Source: Edwardsiella ictaluri ATCC 33202 (GTDB taxonomy: Bacteria > Pseudomonadota > Gammaproteobacteria > Enterobacterales > Enterobacteriaceae). From it: DNA of 64,000 nucleotides. Location: the NCBI RefSeq assembly GCF_000264785.1, contig NZ_AFJI01000113.1:98484-162483 (forward strand), written 5' to 3'. Each line of letters begins with the position of its first letter. The stretch's first letter is position 1. A model generated the notes under the pieces. That model was given only the letters and a program-made list of their open reading frames with translations. It did no database searches and was not told the DNA's origin. Both the position numbers and the translations under genes were made by a program. Positions 52,839 through 61,675 of the stretch are shown piece after piece.

Positions 52839-53510
52839 ATGCAGTATCCGATCAATGAAGTATTTCAGAGTTTACAGGGCGAAGGTTTTTATACCGGCGT
52901 TCCGGCGATTTTTATTCGTCTGCAGGGGTGCCCGGTCGGCTGTAGCTGGTGCGATAGTCAGCACACCTGGCATCAGCGTCCGGAGCGCCAGGCCGATCTG
53001 GCGCAGATCGTTGAAAAGACGGCGGAGAGCGAAGCCTGGGCCAGCGCCGATGCGGCGGCGCTGGTTGCGCTGTTACGGCAGCGGGGCTATCAGGCCCGCC
53101 GCGTAGTGATCACCGGCGGCGAGCCCTGTATGTACGATCTGCTGCCGTTGACCACGGCGCTGGAGCAGGGCGGCTATCGCTGCCAGATAGAGACCAGCGG
53201 AACCCACCCGGTGCGCTGCAGCGCACAGACCTGGGTGACCGTATCCCCCAAGGTGGGGATGCGCGGAGGGATGGAGGTGCTTACCGACGCGCTGCGCCGC
53301 GCCAACGAGATAAAACACCCGGTTGCGCGGGCGCGCGATATCGAGGCGCTGGATGCGCTGCTGGCGCGTTTGGACGGTGAGTTGCCGCCGGTGGTGGCGC
53401 TACAGCCGATCTCCTGCAAGGAAGAGGCGACCCGCCTGTGTATTGAAACGTGCCTGGCGCGCAACTGGCGCCTGTCCATGCAGACTCATAAATACCTGAA
53501 TATCGTCTGA
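52839..53510 (+). CDS. queE: 7-carboxy-7-deazaguanine synthase QueE
   Basis: Radical-SAM enzyme converting carboxytetrahydropterin to 7-carboxy-7-deazaguanine in queuosine synthesis. With ATG 52839 it has 223 aa, as in E. coli. The Fe-S cluster motif CPVGCSWC, preceded by FIRLQGCPVG, and the SAM motif VVITGGEPCMYDL are present, and it ends SMQTHKYLNIV. queD, the previous enzyme in the pathway, lies 1.6 kb downstream on the other strand. Confidence 0.97.
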   Translation: MQYPINEVFQSLQGEGFYTGVPAIFIRLQGCPVGCSWCDSQHTWHQRPERQADLAQIVEKTAESEAWASADAAALVALLRQRGYQARRVVITGGEPCMYDLLPLTTALEQGGYRCQIETSGTHPVRCSAQTWVTVSPKVGMRGGMEVLTDALRRANEIKHPVARARDIEALDALLARLDGELPPVVALQPISCKEEATRLCIETCLARNWRLSMQTHKYLNIV

Positions 53511-53549
53511 GTAGCGCGCCCCGCCGGACATCGGCGGGGCGCGTTGGCA

Positions 53550-53723
53550 CTAGCGTCGGGCCGCGGGCGCCGGGCGCCGCGGCGTGTGGAGACCGACCGG
53601 TTGGGTCGGCGACGTCGGTTGGCGCTCCGGCCTGAGATCCATCTCAATCATCCATAGTTGCTCATTGATCTCCTCCTTGCGGGCATCGATCTGACGATAG
53701 TCTGAGTGAGGGCTTTGCGTCAC
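53550..53723 (-). CDS. Small unrecognised protein (57 aa)
   Basis: A GTG start at 53723 has an ideal AGGAG site 8 nt upstream and begins MTQSPHSDYRQIDARKEEIN, then EQLWMIEMDLRPERQPTSPT, ending in a Pro/Arg-rich tail. The first half looks like an amphipathic helix. I do not recognise a family. An open frame extending further upstream (to 53858) lacks a comparable start. It converges on queE with a 39-bp gap. Confidence 0.5.
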   Translation of the reverse strand: MTQSPHSDYRQIDARKEEINEQLWMIEMDLRPERQPTSPTQPVGLHTPRRPAPAARR

Positions 53724-53961
53724 GGTATACGCTCCTGATGGATTATTTGCCGGCGCATCATAGCGCGTCGGCGCCAGAGAGAAAGCAGGTAATGTCTGAA
53801 AACCGTATGCGTTCTCATTTCTTGCCTTTTTCTGCGCCGCCGGACTCGGCGATGACATCGAATAATCGTTTGCCTGGGCCCCGGTGGATGGCTAAAGTAG
53901 GCGGCTATTTTCACGGTGGGCGGGAAGTCAGTGGGACAATACGCGCTGGCAAGGAGAGGAT

Positions 53962-55092
53962 ATGCTGCCATCAGCGGGCTGGTTAGGGCTCAGTTATTTT
54001 ACCTATTTTTTCTCATTCGGTGTCTTTCTTCCGTTTTGGAGTCTGTGGCTGCAGGAGCAGGGGATCTCGCCGGAGTCCATCGGCATTCTGCTGGGCGCCG
54101 GGATGGGCGCTCGCTTCGTCGGTAGCCTGTTCATTACCCCGGCGGTCAAGAGAACCTCCCAGCTGCTGGTGGCGCTGCGTCTGGTGACGCTGATCGTCCT
54201 GTTCTGCGGCGTCGGCTTTATGTTGGGCAGCGCCTGGGCCTGGCTGATGGCGGTGATGGTGGGGTTCAGCCTGTTCTATGGTCCTCTGGTGCCGCTGACC
54301 GATGCGCTGGCGGCGACCTGGCAGCGCCAGATTGGGCTGGACTACGGCAAGGTGCGCCTGTGGGGATCCCTGGCCTTTATCGTGGGATCGGCAGCGACCG
54401 GTGAGCTGGTCAACGCCTTTGGCCATCAGGCTATCCTGTATAGCCTGCTGGGGGGACTGCTGGCGATGCTGCTGGGCATGCTGCTGCGCCCCACGCAGCC
54501 GCCTCAGGATGGCCCTGCCCATCAGACGGCGCAGGTCACCCCCTGGTCCATTTTGCTTAGGGAGCGTTCGGTGTGGCGTTTTTTACTGTGCTGCGCGCTG
54601 TTGCAGGGAGTTCACGCCGGCTATTACGCCTTCAGCACCCTTTTTTGGAGCCGGGCCGGTTACTCTGCGTCGCTGGTGGGATACCTGTGGTCGCTGGGGG
54701 TGGTGGCTGAGGTGATTATCTTTGCCCTGAGCAATCGTCTGTTTCGCCGCTGGACGGTGTCTGGCCTGCTGCTGTTATCCTGCCTCTGCTCACTGCTGCG
54801 CTGGGTGATGATGGGGGCGACGACGGCGCTGCCGTGGCTGGTGGTGATGCAGATCCTGCATGCCGGTACTTTTACCGTATGCCATCTGGCTGCGATGCGC
54901 TTTATCTCGGCACGTCAGGGCGGCGATGTGATCCGTCTGCAGGCGGTCTATTCCGCGCTGGGCATGGGGGGAAGCGTGGCGGTGATGACGGTGCTGGCGG
55001 GGGTGGTATATCAGTACAGCCCCAGCGGCATGTTTTATCTGATGGCGCTGCTGGTGACGCCGGTGCTGTTCCTGCGCCCCGGCGCCCGCTGA
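53962..55092 (+). CDS. MFS transporter, HcaT-like (phenylpropionate:H+ symporter family)
   Basis: A 376-aa major-facilitator protein with about 12 helices. It is clearly similar to E. coli HcaT across its length: FTYFFSFGVFLPFWSLWLQEQGI, VPLTDALAATWQ, LDYGKVRLWGSLAFIVGSA, GYLWSLGVVAEVIIFALSNRLF and HAGTFTVCHLAAMRFISARQGGDVIRLQAVYSA. HcaT is proposed to import 3-phenylpropionate, but no hca genes are here, so the substrate is uncertain. GGAGAGGAT precedes the ATG. Confidence 0.88.
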   Translation: MLPSAGWLGLSYFTYFFSFGVFLPFWSLWLQEQGISPESIGILLGAGMGARFVGSLFITPAVKRTSQLLVALRLVTLIVLFCGVGFMLGSAWAWLMAVMVGFSLFYGPLVPLTDALAATWQRQIGLDYGKVRLWGSLAFIVGSAATGELVNAFGHQAILYSLLGGLLAMLLGMLLRPTQPPQDGPAHQTAQVTPWSILLRERSVWRFLLCCALLQGVHAGYYAFSTLFWSRAGYSASLVGYLWSLGVVAEVIIFALSNRLFRRWTVSGLLLLSCLCSLLRWVMMGATTALPWLVVMQILHAGTFTVCHLAAMRFISARQGGDVIRLQAVYSALGMGGSVAVMTVLAGVVYQYSPSGMFYLMALLVTPVLFLRPGAR

Positions 55093-55455
55093 TCACTGAC
55101 CGCGATAGGTGCAGCCAGCGGTACAGGTCTCTTTGACCCGCACCGCGCTCAGCAGCGGCAGGCGTGGCTTGAGCTGATCCCAAATCCAGCGGGCCAGTAC
55201 CTCACTGGTCGGGTTTTCCAGTCCGGCGACTTCATTGAGATAGTGGTGATCCAACTGATCATAGATCGGCTGGAAGCGCGCTTTCAGATCGGCAAAGTCC
55301 ATTACCCAACCGGTGTGAGGGTCGACCTCACCGGTGATCTCTATGCGCACCAGAAACGAGTGGCCGTGCAAACGGCCGCATTTGTGCCCCTGCGGTACAT
55401 GCGGCAAACGATGGGCCGCTTCAAACTGAAACTCTTTAAACAGGGTGGTTGTCAT
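55093..55455 (-). CDS. queD: 6-carboxytetrahydropterin synthase QueD
   Basis: Converts dihydroneopterin triphosphate to 6-carboxytetrahydropterin in queuosine synthesis. It has 120 aa (E. coli 121). Zinc ligands are His15 in [11 protein letters not shown] and the HGHSF histidines, with the catalytic Cys in [28 protein letters not shown] and [12 protein letters not shown] complete the T-fold active site. Convergent with the transporter gene. Confidence 0.95.
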   Translation of the reverse strand: MTTTLFKEFQFEAAHRLPHVPQGHKCGRLHGHSFLVRIEITGEVDPHTGWVMDFADLKARFQPIYDQLDHHYLNEVAGLENPTSEVLARWIWDQLKPRLPLLSAVRVKETCTAGCTYRGQ

Positions 55456-55638
55456 GGTGACGCCTCATAACCAAAAGAAGCGCATGGTAGCGCAAAGCGG
55501 CGCGGGGGGGTAGTTTGCGCCACAGATCGGCCCCGATTGTGTTATTTGGTCTGCATTGTTATGTTTTTTATTTGTTAACTTTAGGCGTTAGACACTATGC
55601 TGGACGGCACCTGATTCTGCCGTCACAGGAGTGATGCC

Positions 55639-57363
55639 ATGCCCTTTTCCCGCCCCGTCCCACCGGCCGAGATGCTGCTGTCCCAGCTGCGCGCCATCGC
55701 AGGTCCTTCCCGGGTGTTAAGCGATACGCGCAAAACGGCGCGTTACTGTAAAGGCTTTCGCTCCGGTCAGGGCCGCGCGCTGGCCGTGGTGTTCCCCGAC
55801 ACGCTGCTGGCGATGTGGCGGATCTTCAAGGCCTGCGTCGAGGCCGATCGCATCATTCTGATGCAGGCGGCCAATACCGGCCTGACCGAAGGGTCGGCCC
55901 CCAGCGGCGATGACTACGATCGCGAGCTGGTGATCATCAATACCCTGCGCCTGGGTGGCGCCCAACTGCTGGGTGAGGGGCGTCAGGTGGTAGCATTGCC
56001 CGGCACCACCCTGTGGCAGCTTGAGCGATTGCTGAAGCCACTGGGGCGGGAGCCCCATTCGGTGATCGGCTCCTCCTGTATCGGCGCCTCGGTAATCGGC
56101 GGTATTTGTAACAACTCCGGCGGTGCGCTGGTGCAGCGTGGTCCGGCCTATACCGAAATGGCGCTGTATGGACGGGTCAATGAAAAAGGCGAGGCAGAGC
56201 TGATCAACCATCTGGGCATTGCGCTGGGCGAGACGCCGGAGGCCATATTGGAGAACCTGTCCCTGCGGCGTTACAGCGATGCGGATGTTCAGCATGATAC
56301 GCGCCGGGCCTCCGATCATCAGTATGCGCAGCGCGTCAGGGCGGTCGATGCCGCCACGCCGGCCCGCTTTAATGCCGATGAACGGCGTCTGTTTGAGGCC
56401 TCCGGCTGTGCCGGAAAGCTGGCGGTGTTCGCCGTGCGTCTGGATACCTTTCCTGCGGAGGCGCGCCAGCAGGTGTTTTATATCGGTACCGATCGGCCCC
56501 AGGTGCTGACCGGGCTGCGGCGGCATATATTGAGCCACTTTACCCACCTGCCGGTGGCCGCGGAGTATCTGCATCGCGATACGTTTGATATCGCCGAGCG
56601 CTACGGTAAAGATACCTTTTTGATGATCGAAAAGCTGGGGACAGACAGGATGCCGTTCTTCTTCAACCTGAAGGGGCGGATCGACGCATGGGCAGCGCGT
56701 GTGCCGCTGCTGCCGTTCCACCCGGTCGATCGCGCGATGCAGGCGCTGAGCCGTCTGTGGCCGGGGCATCTGCCGCCGCGCATCAGGCAGTACCGCGATC
56801 GCTATTCCCACCACCTGTTGCTGAAGATGGCCGGAGAGGGGATCGAGGAGGCACAGCGGTGGCTGAGCGACTATTTTGCCCAGGCCGACGGCGACTTTTT
56901 TACCTGTACGCCGGAGGAGGGGAACAAGGCATTTTTACATCGCTTTGCCGCCGCCGGGGCGGCGATACGCTATCAGGCGGTGCATGACCGGCAGGTCGAA
57001 GATATTCTGGCGCTGGATATCGCCCTGCGGCGCAACGACACGCAGTGGTTTGAACAGTTGCCGCCGGAGCTGATGCAGGATCTGTCGCACTGTCTGTACT
57101 ATGGCCACTTTCTGTGTCACGTATTTCATCAGGACTATATCGTGCGCAAGGGGGCCGATGTGGCGGCGATTAAGGCGAAGATGCTGGCGCTGCTGGATGC
57201 GCGCGGCGCGGAGTACCCGGCGGAGCATAACGTGGGCCATCTCTACCGCGCCAAGCCGCAGCTTGAGGCCTTTTATCGTCATCAGGATCCCACCAATACC
57301 CTCAATCCCGGCATCGGCAAGACCAGTAAGTGCCGCAGCTGGGGCTGCGACGGTGGCCACTAG
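55639..57363 (+). CDS. dld: Quinone-dependent D-lactate dehydrogenase
   Basis: Peripheral membrane flavoprotein oxidising D-lactate to pyruvate with transfer to quinone. It has 574 aa (E. coli 571). The FAD domain has ILMQAANTGLTEGSAPSGDDYDR and PHSVIGSSCIGASVIGGICNNSGG; RGPAYTEMALYGRV, GCAGKLAVFAVRLDTFPAEARQQVFYIG and HNVGHLYRAKPQ match family segments. The cap and membrane-binding regions are intact. A stand-alone gene with its own upstream region (55456-55638). Confidence 0.96.
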   Translation: MPFSRPVPPAEMLLSQLRAIAGPSRVLSDTRKTARYCKGFRSGQGRALAVVFPDTLLAMWRIFKACVEADRIILMQAANTGLTEGSAPSGDDYDRELVIINTLRLGGAQLLGEGRQVVALPGTTLWQLERLLKPLGREPHSVIGSSCIGASVIGGICNNSGGALVQRGPAYTEMALYGRVNEKGEAELINHLGIALGETPEAILENLSLRRYSDADVQHDTRRASDHQYAQRVRAVDAATPARFNADERRLFEASGCAGKLAVFAVRLDTFPAEARQQVFYIGTDRPQVLTGLRRHILSHFTHLPVAAEYLHRDTFDIAERYGKDTFLMIEKLGTDRMPFFFNLKGRIDAWAARVPLLPFHPVDRAMQALSRLWPGHLPPRIRQYRDRYSHHLLLKMAGEGIEEAQRWLSDYFAQADGDFFTCTPEEGNKAFLHRFAAAGAAIRYQAVHDRQVEDILALDIALRRNDTQWFEQLPPELMQDLSHCLYYGHFLCHVFHQDYIVRKGADVAAIKAKMLALLDARGAEYPAEHNVGHLYRAKPQLEAFYRHQDPTNTLNPGIGKTSKCRSWGCDGGH

Positions 57364-57396
57364 GGCGTGTCCCGTAGCCGTGCGCGCCAGCGATGC

Positions 57397-57747
57397 TCAC
57401 GACCCGTTACGCGATACGCCCTGGGCCAGCTTTTCATCCGCCGGCGGACAGTACAGGCGGTGCAGGGTTTCCAGCAGGGCCAGCGTGCGCGGATCGTCAA
57501 TGCGATAGACGATCTGTTTGCCTTCGCGCCGGGTGGTGACCAGCGCCAGGCGGCGCAGCACCCCGAGCTGCTGGGAGAGGGTCGGCTGCAGGATCCCCGT
57601 CGTCGCCTCCAGCTCACCGACGGCCGCCTCGCCCTGACTGAGGCAGCATAACAGCAGCAGGCGATCCGGATTGGCCAGCGCGCGCAGGATCCGCGATGTG
57701 TCCGCCGCCGCCCGCTGCATCTGTCGGTGCATTTGAGATGTCGTCAT
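57397..57747 (-). CDS. ArsR-family regulator, BigR/SqrR/YgaV-like persulfide sensor
   Basis: Winged-helix repressor of 116 aa from ATG 57747 (GAGGA 8 nt upstream). Features are SRILRALANPDRLLLLCCLSQGE, the recognition helix QPTLSQQLGVLRRLALVTTRREGKQIVYRI and a C-terminal HRLYCPP. The Cys in LLLLCCL and the Cys in RLYCPP occupy the positions of the persulfide-sensing pair of BigR/SqrR. It is divergent from a persulfide/CoA-disulfide reductase gene, with an AT-rich palindrome between them, supporting a role as its regulator. Confidence 0.88.
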   Translation of the reverse strand: MTTSQMHRQMQRAAADTSRILRALANPDRLLLLCCLSQGEAAVGELEATTGILQPTLSQQLGVLRRLALVTTRREGKQIVYRIDDPRTLALLETLHRLYCPPADEKLAQGVSRNGS

Positions 57748-57781
57748 CGTGCGCTTCCTCACCAACGCTTTCTTATTTAAT

Positions 57782-57801
57782 ATTATATATTATTATATAA
57801 T
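57782..57801. promoter_or_regulatory. AT-rich dyad, likely operator of the ArsR-family regulator
   Basis: Perfect 20-bp palindrome ATTATATA-TTAT-TATATAAT between the divergent regulator and reductase genes. Its size, symmetry and position fit a BigR-type operator overlapping promoter -10 elements. Confidence 0.75.
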
Positions 57802-57872
57802 GATGAGGGGAAGCTGGCAACGCCGAGCCGGGTCGCTGCCGGTCTGATAATCGGATTCGATGAGGTGAGCAG

Positions 57873-59528
57873 ATGAAAATCGTAATTGTCGGTGGGGTTG
57901 CCGGGGGCGCATCCGCCGCGGTCAGGGCCAGAAGGTTGTCTGAGACGGCGCAGATCATCGTGCTGGAGCGCGGGGAGTATGCCTCGTTCGCCAACTGTGG
58001 CCTACCCTATCATATCGGCGGTGAAATCCCGCAGCGCGATAGCCTGCTGTTGAAGACGCCGCAGGATTTTCGCCAGCGTTTCAATGTTGAGGTTCGGGTG
58101 CGCAACGAGGTACTGTCCATCGATCCCCAGGGAAAAAGCGTGGAGGTGCGCGATAGCGCCAGCGGGAAGACCTACCATGAGTCCTACGATCGCCTGCTGC
58201 TGAGCAGCGGTGCCGCGCCGCTGGTGCCGCCGTTGCCGGGGGTGACAAGCCCGGGGGTATTTACCCTGCGCAGCATTAACGATATGGATGCCATTCTGGC
58301 GCACATTGCGGCGCGGGCACCGCAGCATGCCACCGTGGTCGGTGGGGGCTTTATTGGTCTGGAGGTGGCCGAGGCACTGCATCAGCGTGGGCTGGCGGTC
58401 ACCCTGCTGGAGATGGGCGCTCAGGTAATGATGCCGGTCGATGGCGAGATGGCGGTGCCGCTGCACCAGACGCTGCGCCGCCACGGGGTGGATCTGCGCC
58501 TGCAGACGGCGCTGCAGGCGATCGCCGCCGACGGGGAGGGCATGGCCCTGACCCTGAGCGACGGCAGCGTGCTGCAGAGCGGGCTGGTGATCATGGCTAT
58601 CGGAGTGAGGCCGGAAAGTCGCCTGGCACAGGATGCCGGCCTGGCGCTGGGCGCCAGTGGCGGTATTCGGGTGGACAGCGGGATGCGCACTTCCGCGGTG
58701 GATATCTACGCGGTAGGCGACGCTGTTGAGGCGCCGCCCTTTGACGACGCCATGCCACTACTGGTTCCGCTGGCTGGGCCGGCCAACCGCCAGGGGCGCA
58801 TTGCGGCCGATACCATGCTGGGGCGTGATAGCCGCTACCGCGGTAGCCAGGCGGCGGCGGTGTGTAAGGTCTTTGATATGACCGTCGCCAGCGTGGGGCT
58901 GAGTGAGAAGCTGCTGCAGCGCCAGCAGAGGGGCTATGAGAAGGTGTATGTGCATGGGTCTGACCACGCCGGCTACTACCCCCACGCGACGCCCATCAGT
59001 CTGAAGCTGCTTTTCGATCCGGCCAACGGCGCCATTCTTGGCGCCCAGGCGATAGGCCAGGAGGGGGTCGACAAGCGCATTGATGTGATCTCTGTCGCCC
59101 AGCGCGCCGGGCTGAAGGTGGAGGATTTGGAACATCTGGAGCTGTGCTATGCGCCGCCCTATAACAGCGCCCGGGATCTGGTCAATCAGGCGGGGATGTT
59201 GGCGGCCAACGTACGCTGCGGCGATACCGCGATTTGCCATGTCGCCGACGTACTGCAGCGCGATCCGGCGCGCCAGTGTCTGCTGGATATCCGCACCCCG
59301 CAGGAGCTGAAGGCGCATGGAACCTATCCGCAGGCGCTGCACATCCCGCTGGATGCACTGCGCGAACGTCTGAATGAGCTACCGCGGGATAAGGAGATCC
59401 TGATCGGCTGCCAGTCGGGTCTGCGGGGTCACGTGGCCTACCGCATTCTGCTTCAGCACGGCTTCCGTGCGCGTAATCTGAGCGGGGGTTATATCACCTT
59501 TACACGGACGCTGGCGGTGCAGGACTAG
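57873..59528 (+). CDS. CoA-disulfide / NADH-dependent persulfide reductase with rhodanese domain
   Basis: Flavoprotein of 551 aa. The N-terminal pyridine-nucleotide-disulfide oxidoreductase part has the FAD motif VGGVAGGASAAVRARR, the single active-site Cys in SFANCGLPYH (Cys43), the NAD motif VVGGGFIGLEVAEAL, and the dimerisation domain (GVDKRIDVISVAQRAGL, YAPPYNSARDLVNQAG). The C-terminal ~90 residues form a rhodanese domain with active-site Cys in IGCQSGLRGHVAYRIL. This is the CoADR-Rhd/Npsr architecture, which reduces CoA persulfide or disulfide and releases sulfide. Regulated presumably by the divergent ArsR protein. Confidence 0.9.
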   Translation: MKIVIVGGVAGGASAAVRARRLSETAQIIVLERGEYASFANCGLPYHIGGEIPQRDSLLLKTPQDFRQRFNVEVRVRNEVLSIDPQGKSVEVRDSASGKTYHESYDRLLLSSGAAPLVPPLPGVTSPGVFTLRSINDMDAILAHIAARAPQHATVVGGGFIGLEVAEALHQRGLAVTLLEMGAQVMMPVDGEMAVPLHQTLRRHGVDLRLQTALQAIAADGEGMALTLSDGSVLQSGLVIMAIGVRPESRLAQDAGLALGASGGIRVDSGMRTSAVDIYAVGDAVEAPPFDDAMPLLVPLAGPANRQGRIAADTMLGRDSRYRGSQAAAVCKVFDMTVASVGLSEKLLQRQQRGYEKVYVHGSDHAGYYPHATPISLKLLFDPANGAILGAQAIGQEGVDKRIDVISVAQRAGLKVEDLEHLELCYAPPYNSARDLVNQAGMLAANVRCGDTAICHVADVLQRDPARQCLLDIRTPQELKAHGTYPQALHIPLDALRERLNELPRDKEILIGCQSGLRGHVAYRILLQHGFRARNLSGGYITFTRTLAVQD

Positions 59529-59535
59529 CGCGGCG

Positions 59536-59570
59536 CACCGGGATTGTCCTCCCGGCGGACGATCCCGGTG
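59536..59570. other. Long hairpin after the persulfide reductase gene
   Basis: Arms CACCGGGATTGTCC and GGACGATCCCGGTG form a 14-bp stem with one G-U pair, 7 bases after the stop codon. There is no T-run after it, so it may stabilise the mRNA or act as a weak terminator. Confidence 0.55.
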
Positions 59571-59621
59571 TAATATGAGCGCAGGGTGAAGTAAAAAGAG
59601 TGTTTTTTCAATTAGTGTATT

Positions 59622-59745
59622 TACGCGAACTTGTTGAATAAATCAGGTTTTGAGTAGATTTTCCCGCAGCCAGGCTGATACGTACTGGCAGTACGCTTGC
59701 TTTCCGGCATGCCTGCCTTTTTCCGGAGGTGCCGGTCCTGTTCCG
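59622..59745 (+). repeat. IS903-like terminal remnant
   Basis: ACTTGTTGAATAAATCAGGTTTTG and following bases (GAGTAGATTTTCCCGCAGCC, then TTGCTTTCCGGCATGCCTGC) resemble the IS903 terminus and adjoining subterminal sequence. No transposase frame follows. It lies upstream of the thiamine riboswitch. The remaining bases to 59925 hold no gene I can recognise. Confidence 0.65.
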
Positions 59746-59926
59746 GGTAATGCAGCAGAATGAAAAGCTGCATATGCCGCTGTTGCTGAGCCAGTATGGC
59801 ACGCCGCGTATCGCGGCAACTAAGGCCTCCTGCGCGGTGTGCCGCCACGCATTTACAATCTCCGGCGTGAGTATTATCCTGCCGGTGGATTAACCATGGG
59901 TTAATTACAGTATTTTGATGAATAAA

Positions 59927-60006
59927 TGACTCGGGGTGCCCTTCCTTGTGAAGGCTGAGAAATACCCGTATTACCTGATCTGGATAATGCCAGCGTAGGG
60001 AAGTCA
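59927..60006 (+). promoter_or_regulatory. Thiamine pyrophosphate (TPP) riboswitch
   Basis: The conserved THI-box is clear: GACTCGGGGTGCCC, the pyrimidine-sensor segment GGCTGAGAAATACCC and the pyrophosphate-sensor CTGATCTGGATAATGCCAGC, then GTAGGGAAGTC closing P1. It precedes thiM by about 50 nt, as in E. coli, where it controls thiMD by hiding the ribosome site. Confidence 0.95.
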
Positions 60007-60053
60007 CGGTGTCTGACCGCGCCGCCTTCTTCACGCCGGTTGAGAGAGATGCC

Positions 60054-60857
60054 ATGTTGACACAACCCACCCCCCTGCCTGATGCGCTGTGCGCCCAGGC
60101 GCTGATGACCTTACGCCAGCGCGCGCCGCTGGTTCACTGCCTGACCAATGAAGTGGTGCAAAGCCTGACGGCCAACGTGCTGTTGGCGCTGGGCGCCGCT
60201 CCGGCGATGGTTGTGCAGGCTGAGGAGGCCCGCCAGTTTGCAGCGCTGGCCGATGCGCTGCTGATTAATATCGGTACGTTGTATGACACGCGCGCCAACA
60301 GTATGCTGGCGGCGATTGAGTCGGCCAACCTGGCAGGAACCCCCTGGGTACTGGATCCGGTGGCCGTCGGGGCGCTGCGCTACCGCAGTGATTTTGCCCA
60401 TCGTTTGTTGCGGTTGCGCCCGGCGGTGATTCGCGGCAACGCCTCTGAAATCCTGGCGCTGGCAGGCGCCCCCTCGCGCGGACGCGGCGTCGATAGCCAG
60501 GATGACGCGCTGGCGGCGCTACCGGCGGCAGCGGCGCTGGCGCGCGATAGCGGCGCGGTGGTGGCGATTACCGGCGCCAGCGATTACGTGACCGATGGAC
60601 ATAACAGCTACCGGATCGACGGCGGCGATCCACTGATGACCCAGGTCGTCGGTACCGGGTGCGCGCTGTCGGCGGTGGCGGCGGCCTTCAGCGTATTGGA
60701 CGATCGTCTGACGGCGGTGGCCAGCGCCTGCCGGGTGATGGCGCTGGCGGGTCAGCGGGCGGCGGCGCAGGCCAGCGGTCCCGGCAGCTTCACGCCCCAT
60801 TTCCTGGATGCCCTGTATGGCCTTCAGCCCGCCGTCATCGCGGGGGAGGGGGCATGA
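60054..60857 (+). CDS. thiM: Hydroxyethylthiazole kinase
   Basis: Salvage enzyme phosphorylating 4-methyl-5-hydroxyethylthiazole for thiamine synthesis. With ATG 60054 it has 267 aa (E. coli 262). Key segments are [52 protein letters not shown] and the catalytic Cys in [19 protein letters not shown]. The stop overlaps the thiD start (ATGA). Confidence 0.96.
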   Translation: MLTQPTPLPDALCAQALMTLRQRAPLVHCLTNEVVQSLTANVLLALGAAPAMVVQAEEARQFAALADALLINIGTLYDTRANSMLAAIESANLAGTPWVLDPVAVGALRYRSDFAHRLLRLRPAVIRGNASEILALAGAPSRGRGVDSQDDALAALPAAAALARDSGAVVAITGASDYVTDGHNSYRIDGGDPLMTQVVGTGCALSAVAAAFSVLDDRLTAVASACRVMALAGQRAAAQASGPGSFTPHFLDALYGLQPAVIAGEGA

Positions 60858-61669
60858 GCATGAGCGCAGAACGGATTAATGCCCTGACCATCGCCGGTAC
60901 CGATCCCAGCGGTGGCGCCGGGATCCAGGCCGATCTCAAAGCCTTTTCCGCGCTGGGCGCCTATGGTACCAGCGTCATCACTGCACTGGTGGCCCAGAAT
61001 ACCCGCGGCGTACAGTCGGTTTACCCTATTGACGCCGGGTTTGTTCAGGAGCAGCTGGACTCCGTGCTGAGCGATGTGCGTATCGACAGCGCGAAAATTG
61101 GCATGCTGTCCAGCGCCGATATCGTCACCTGCGTCGCCGATGCGCTGAAACGCTATCCTTTGCCGTACGTCGTGCTGGATACGGTTATGGTGGCCAAAAG
61201 CGGCGATGCGCTGCTGGCGCCACAGGCCGTCAGCGCGATTCGCGAGCAGCTGTTGCCGCAGGTCTCGCTGATCACCCCCAACCTGCCGGAAGCCGCCACG
61301 CTGCTGGGGTGTGCGGCGGCAGAGGATGAGGTGGCGATGGTTGCCCAGGGCGAAGCGCTGCTGGCGCTGGGATGTCAGGCGGTTCTGATGAAGGGGGGAC
61401 ACCTGCGGTGCGGGGAGAGCCCTGACTGGTTGCTGACCCGCGACGGCGCCGCCGAGCGTTTTAGTGCGGCGCGCGTGGCGACGCGCCATACTCACGGGAC
61501 GGGCTGCACCCTGTCCGCGGCGCTGGCGGCGCTGCGTCCGCGTCATGAAGACTGGCGCGCTACCGTTGCCGCCGCGAAGGTGTATCTGCAGGGGGCGTTG
61601 ATGGCCGCGGATTCCCTGCAGGTGGGACAGGGCATTGGCCCGGTGCACCACTTTTACCGCTGGTGGTAA
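60854..61669 (+). CDS. thiD: Hydroxymethylpyrimidine (phosphate) kinase
   Basis: Phosphorylates HMP and HMP-P in thiamine synthesis. From ATG 60854 ([20 protein letters not shown]) it has 271 aa; an ATG two codons later is also possible. Family segments are [71 protein letters not shown] and [20 protein letters not shown] with the catalytic Cys. It overlaps thiM by four bases and is under the same TPP riboswitch. A longer frame reaching back into thiM is not used. Confidence 0.96.
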   Translation: MSMSAERINALTIAGTDPSGGAGIQADLKAFSALGAYGTSVITALVAQNTRGVQSVYPIDAGFVQEQLDSVLSDVRIDSAKIGMLSSADIVTCVADALKRYPLPYVVLDTVMVAKSGDALLAPQAVSAIREQLLPQVSLITPNLPEAATLLGCAAAEDEVAMVAQGEALLALGCQAVLMKGGHLRCGESPDWLLTRDGAAERFSAARVATRHTHGTGCTLSAALAALRPRHEDWRATVAAAKVYLQGALMAADSLQVGQGIGPVHHFYRWW

Positions 61670-61675
61670 GCGGGG

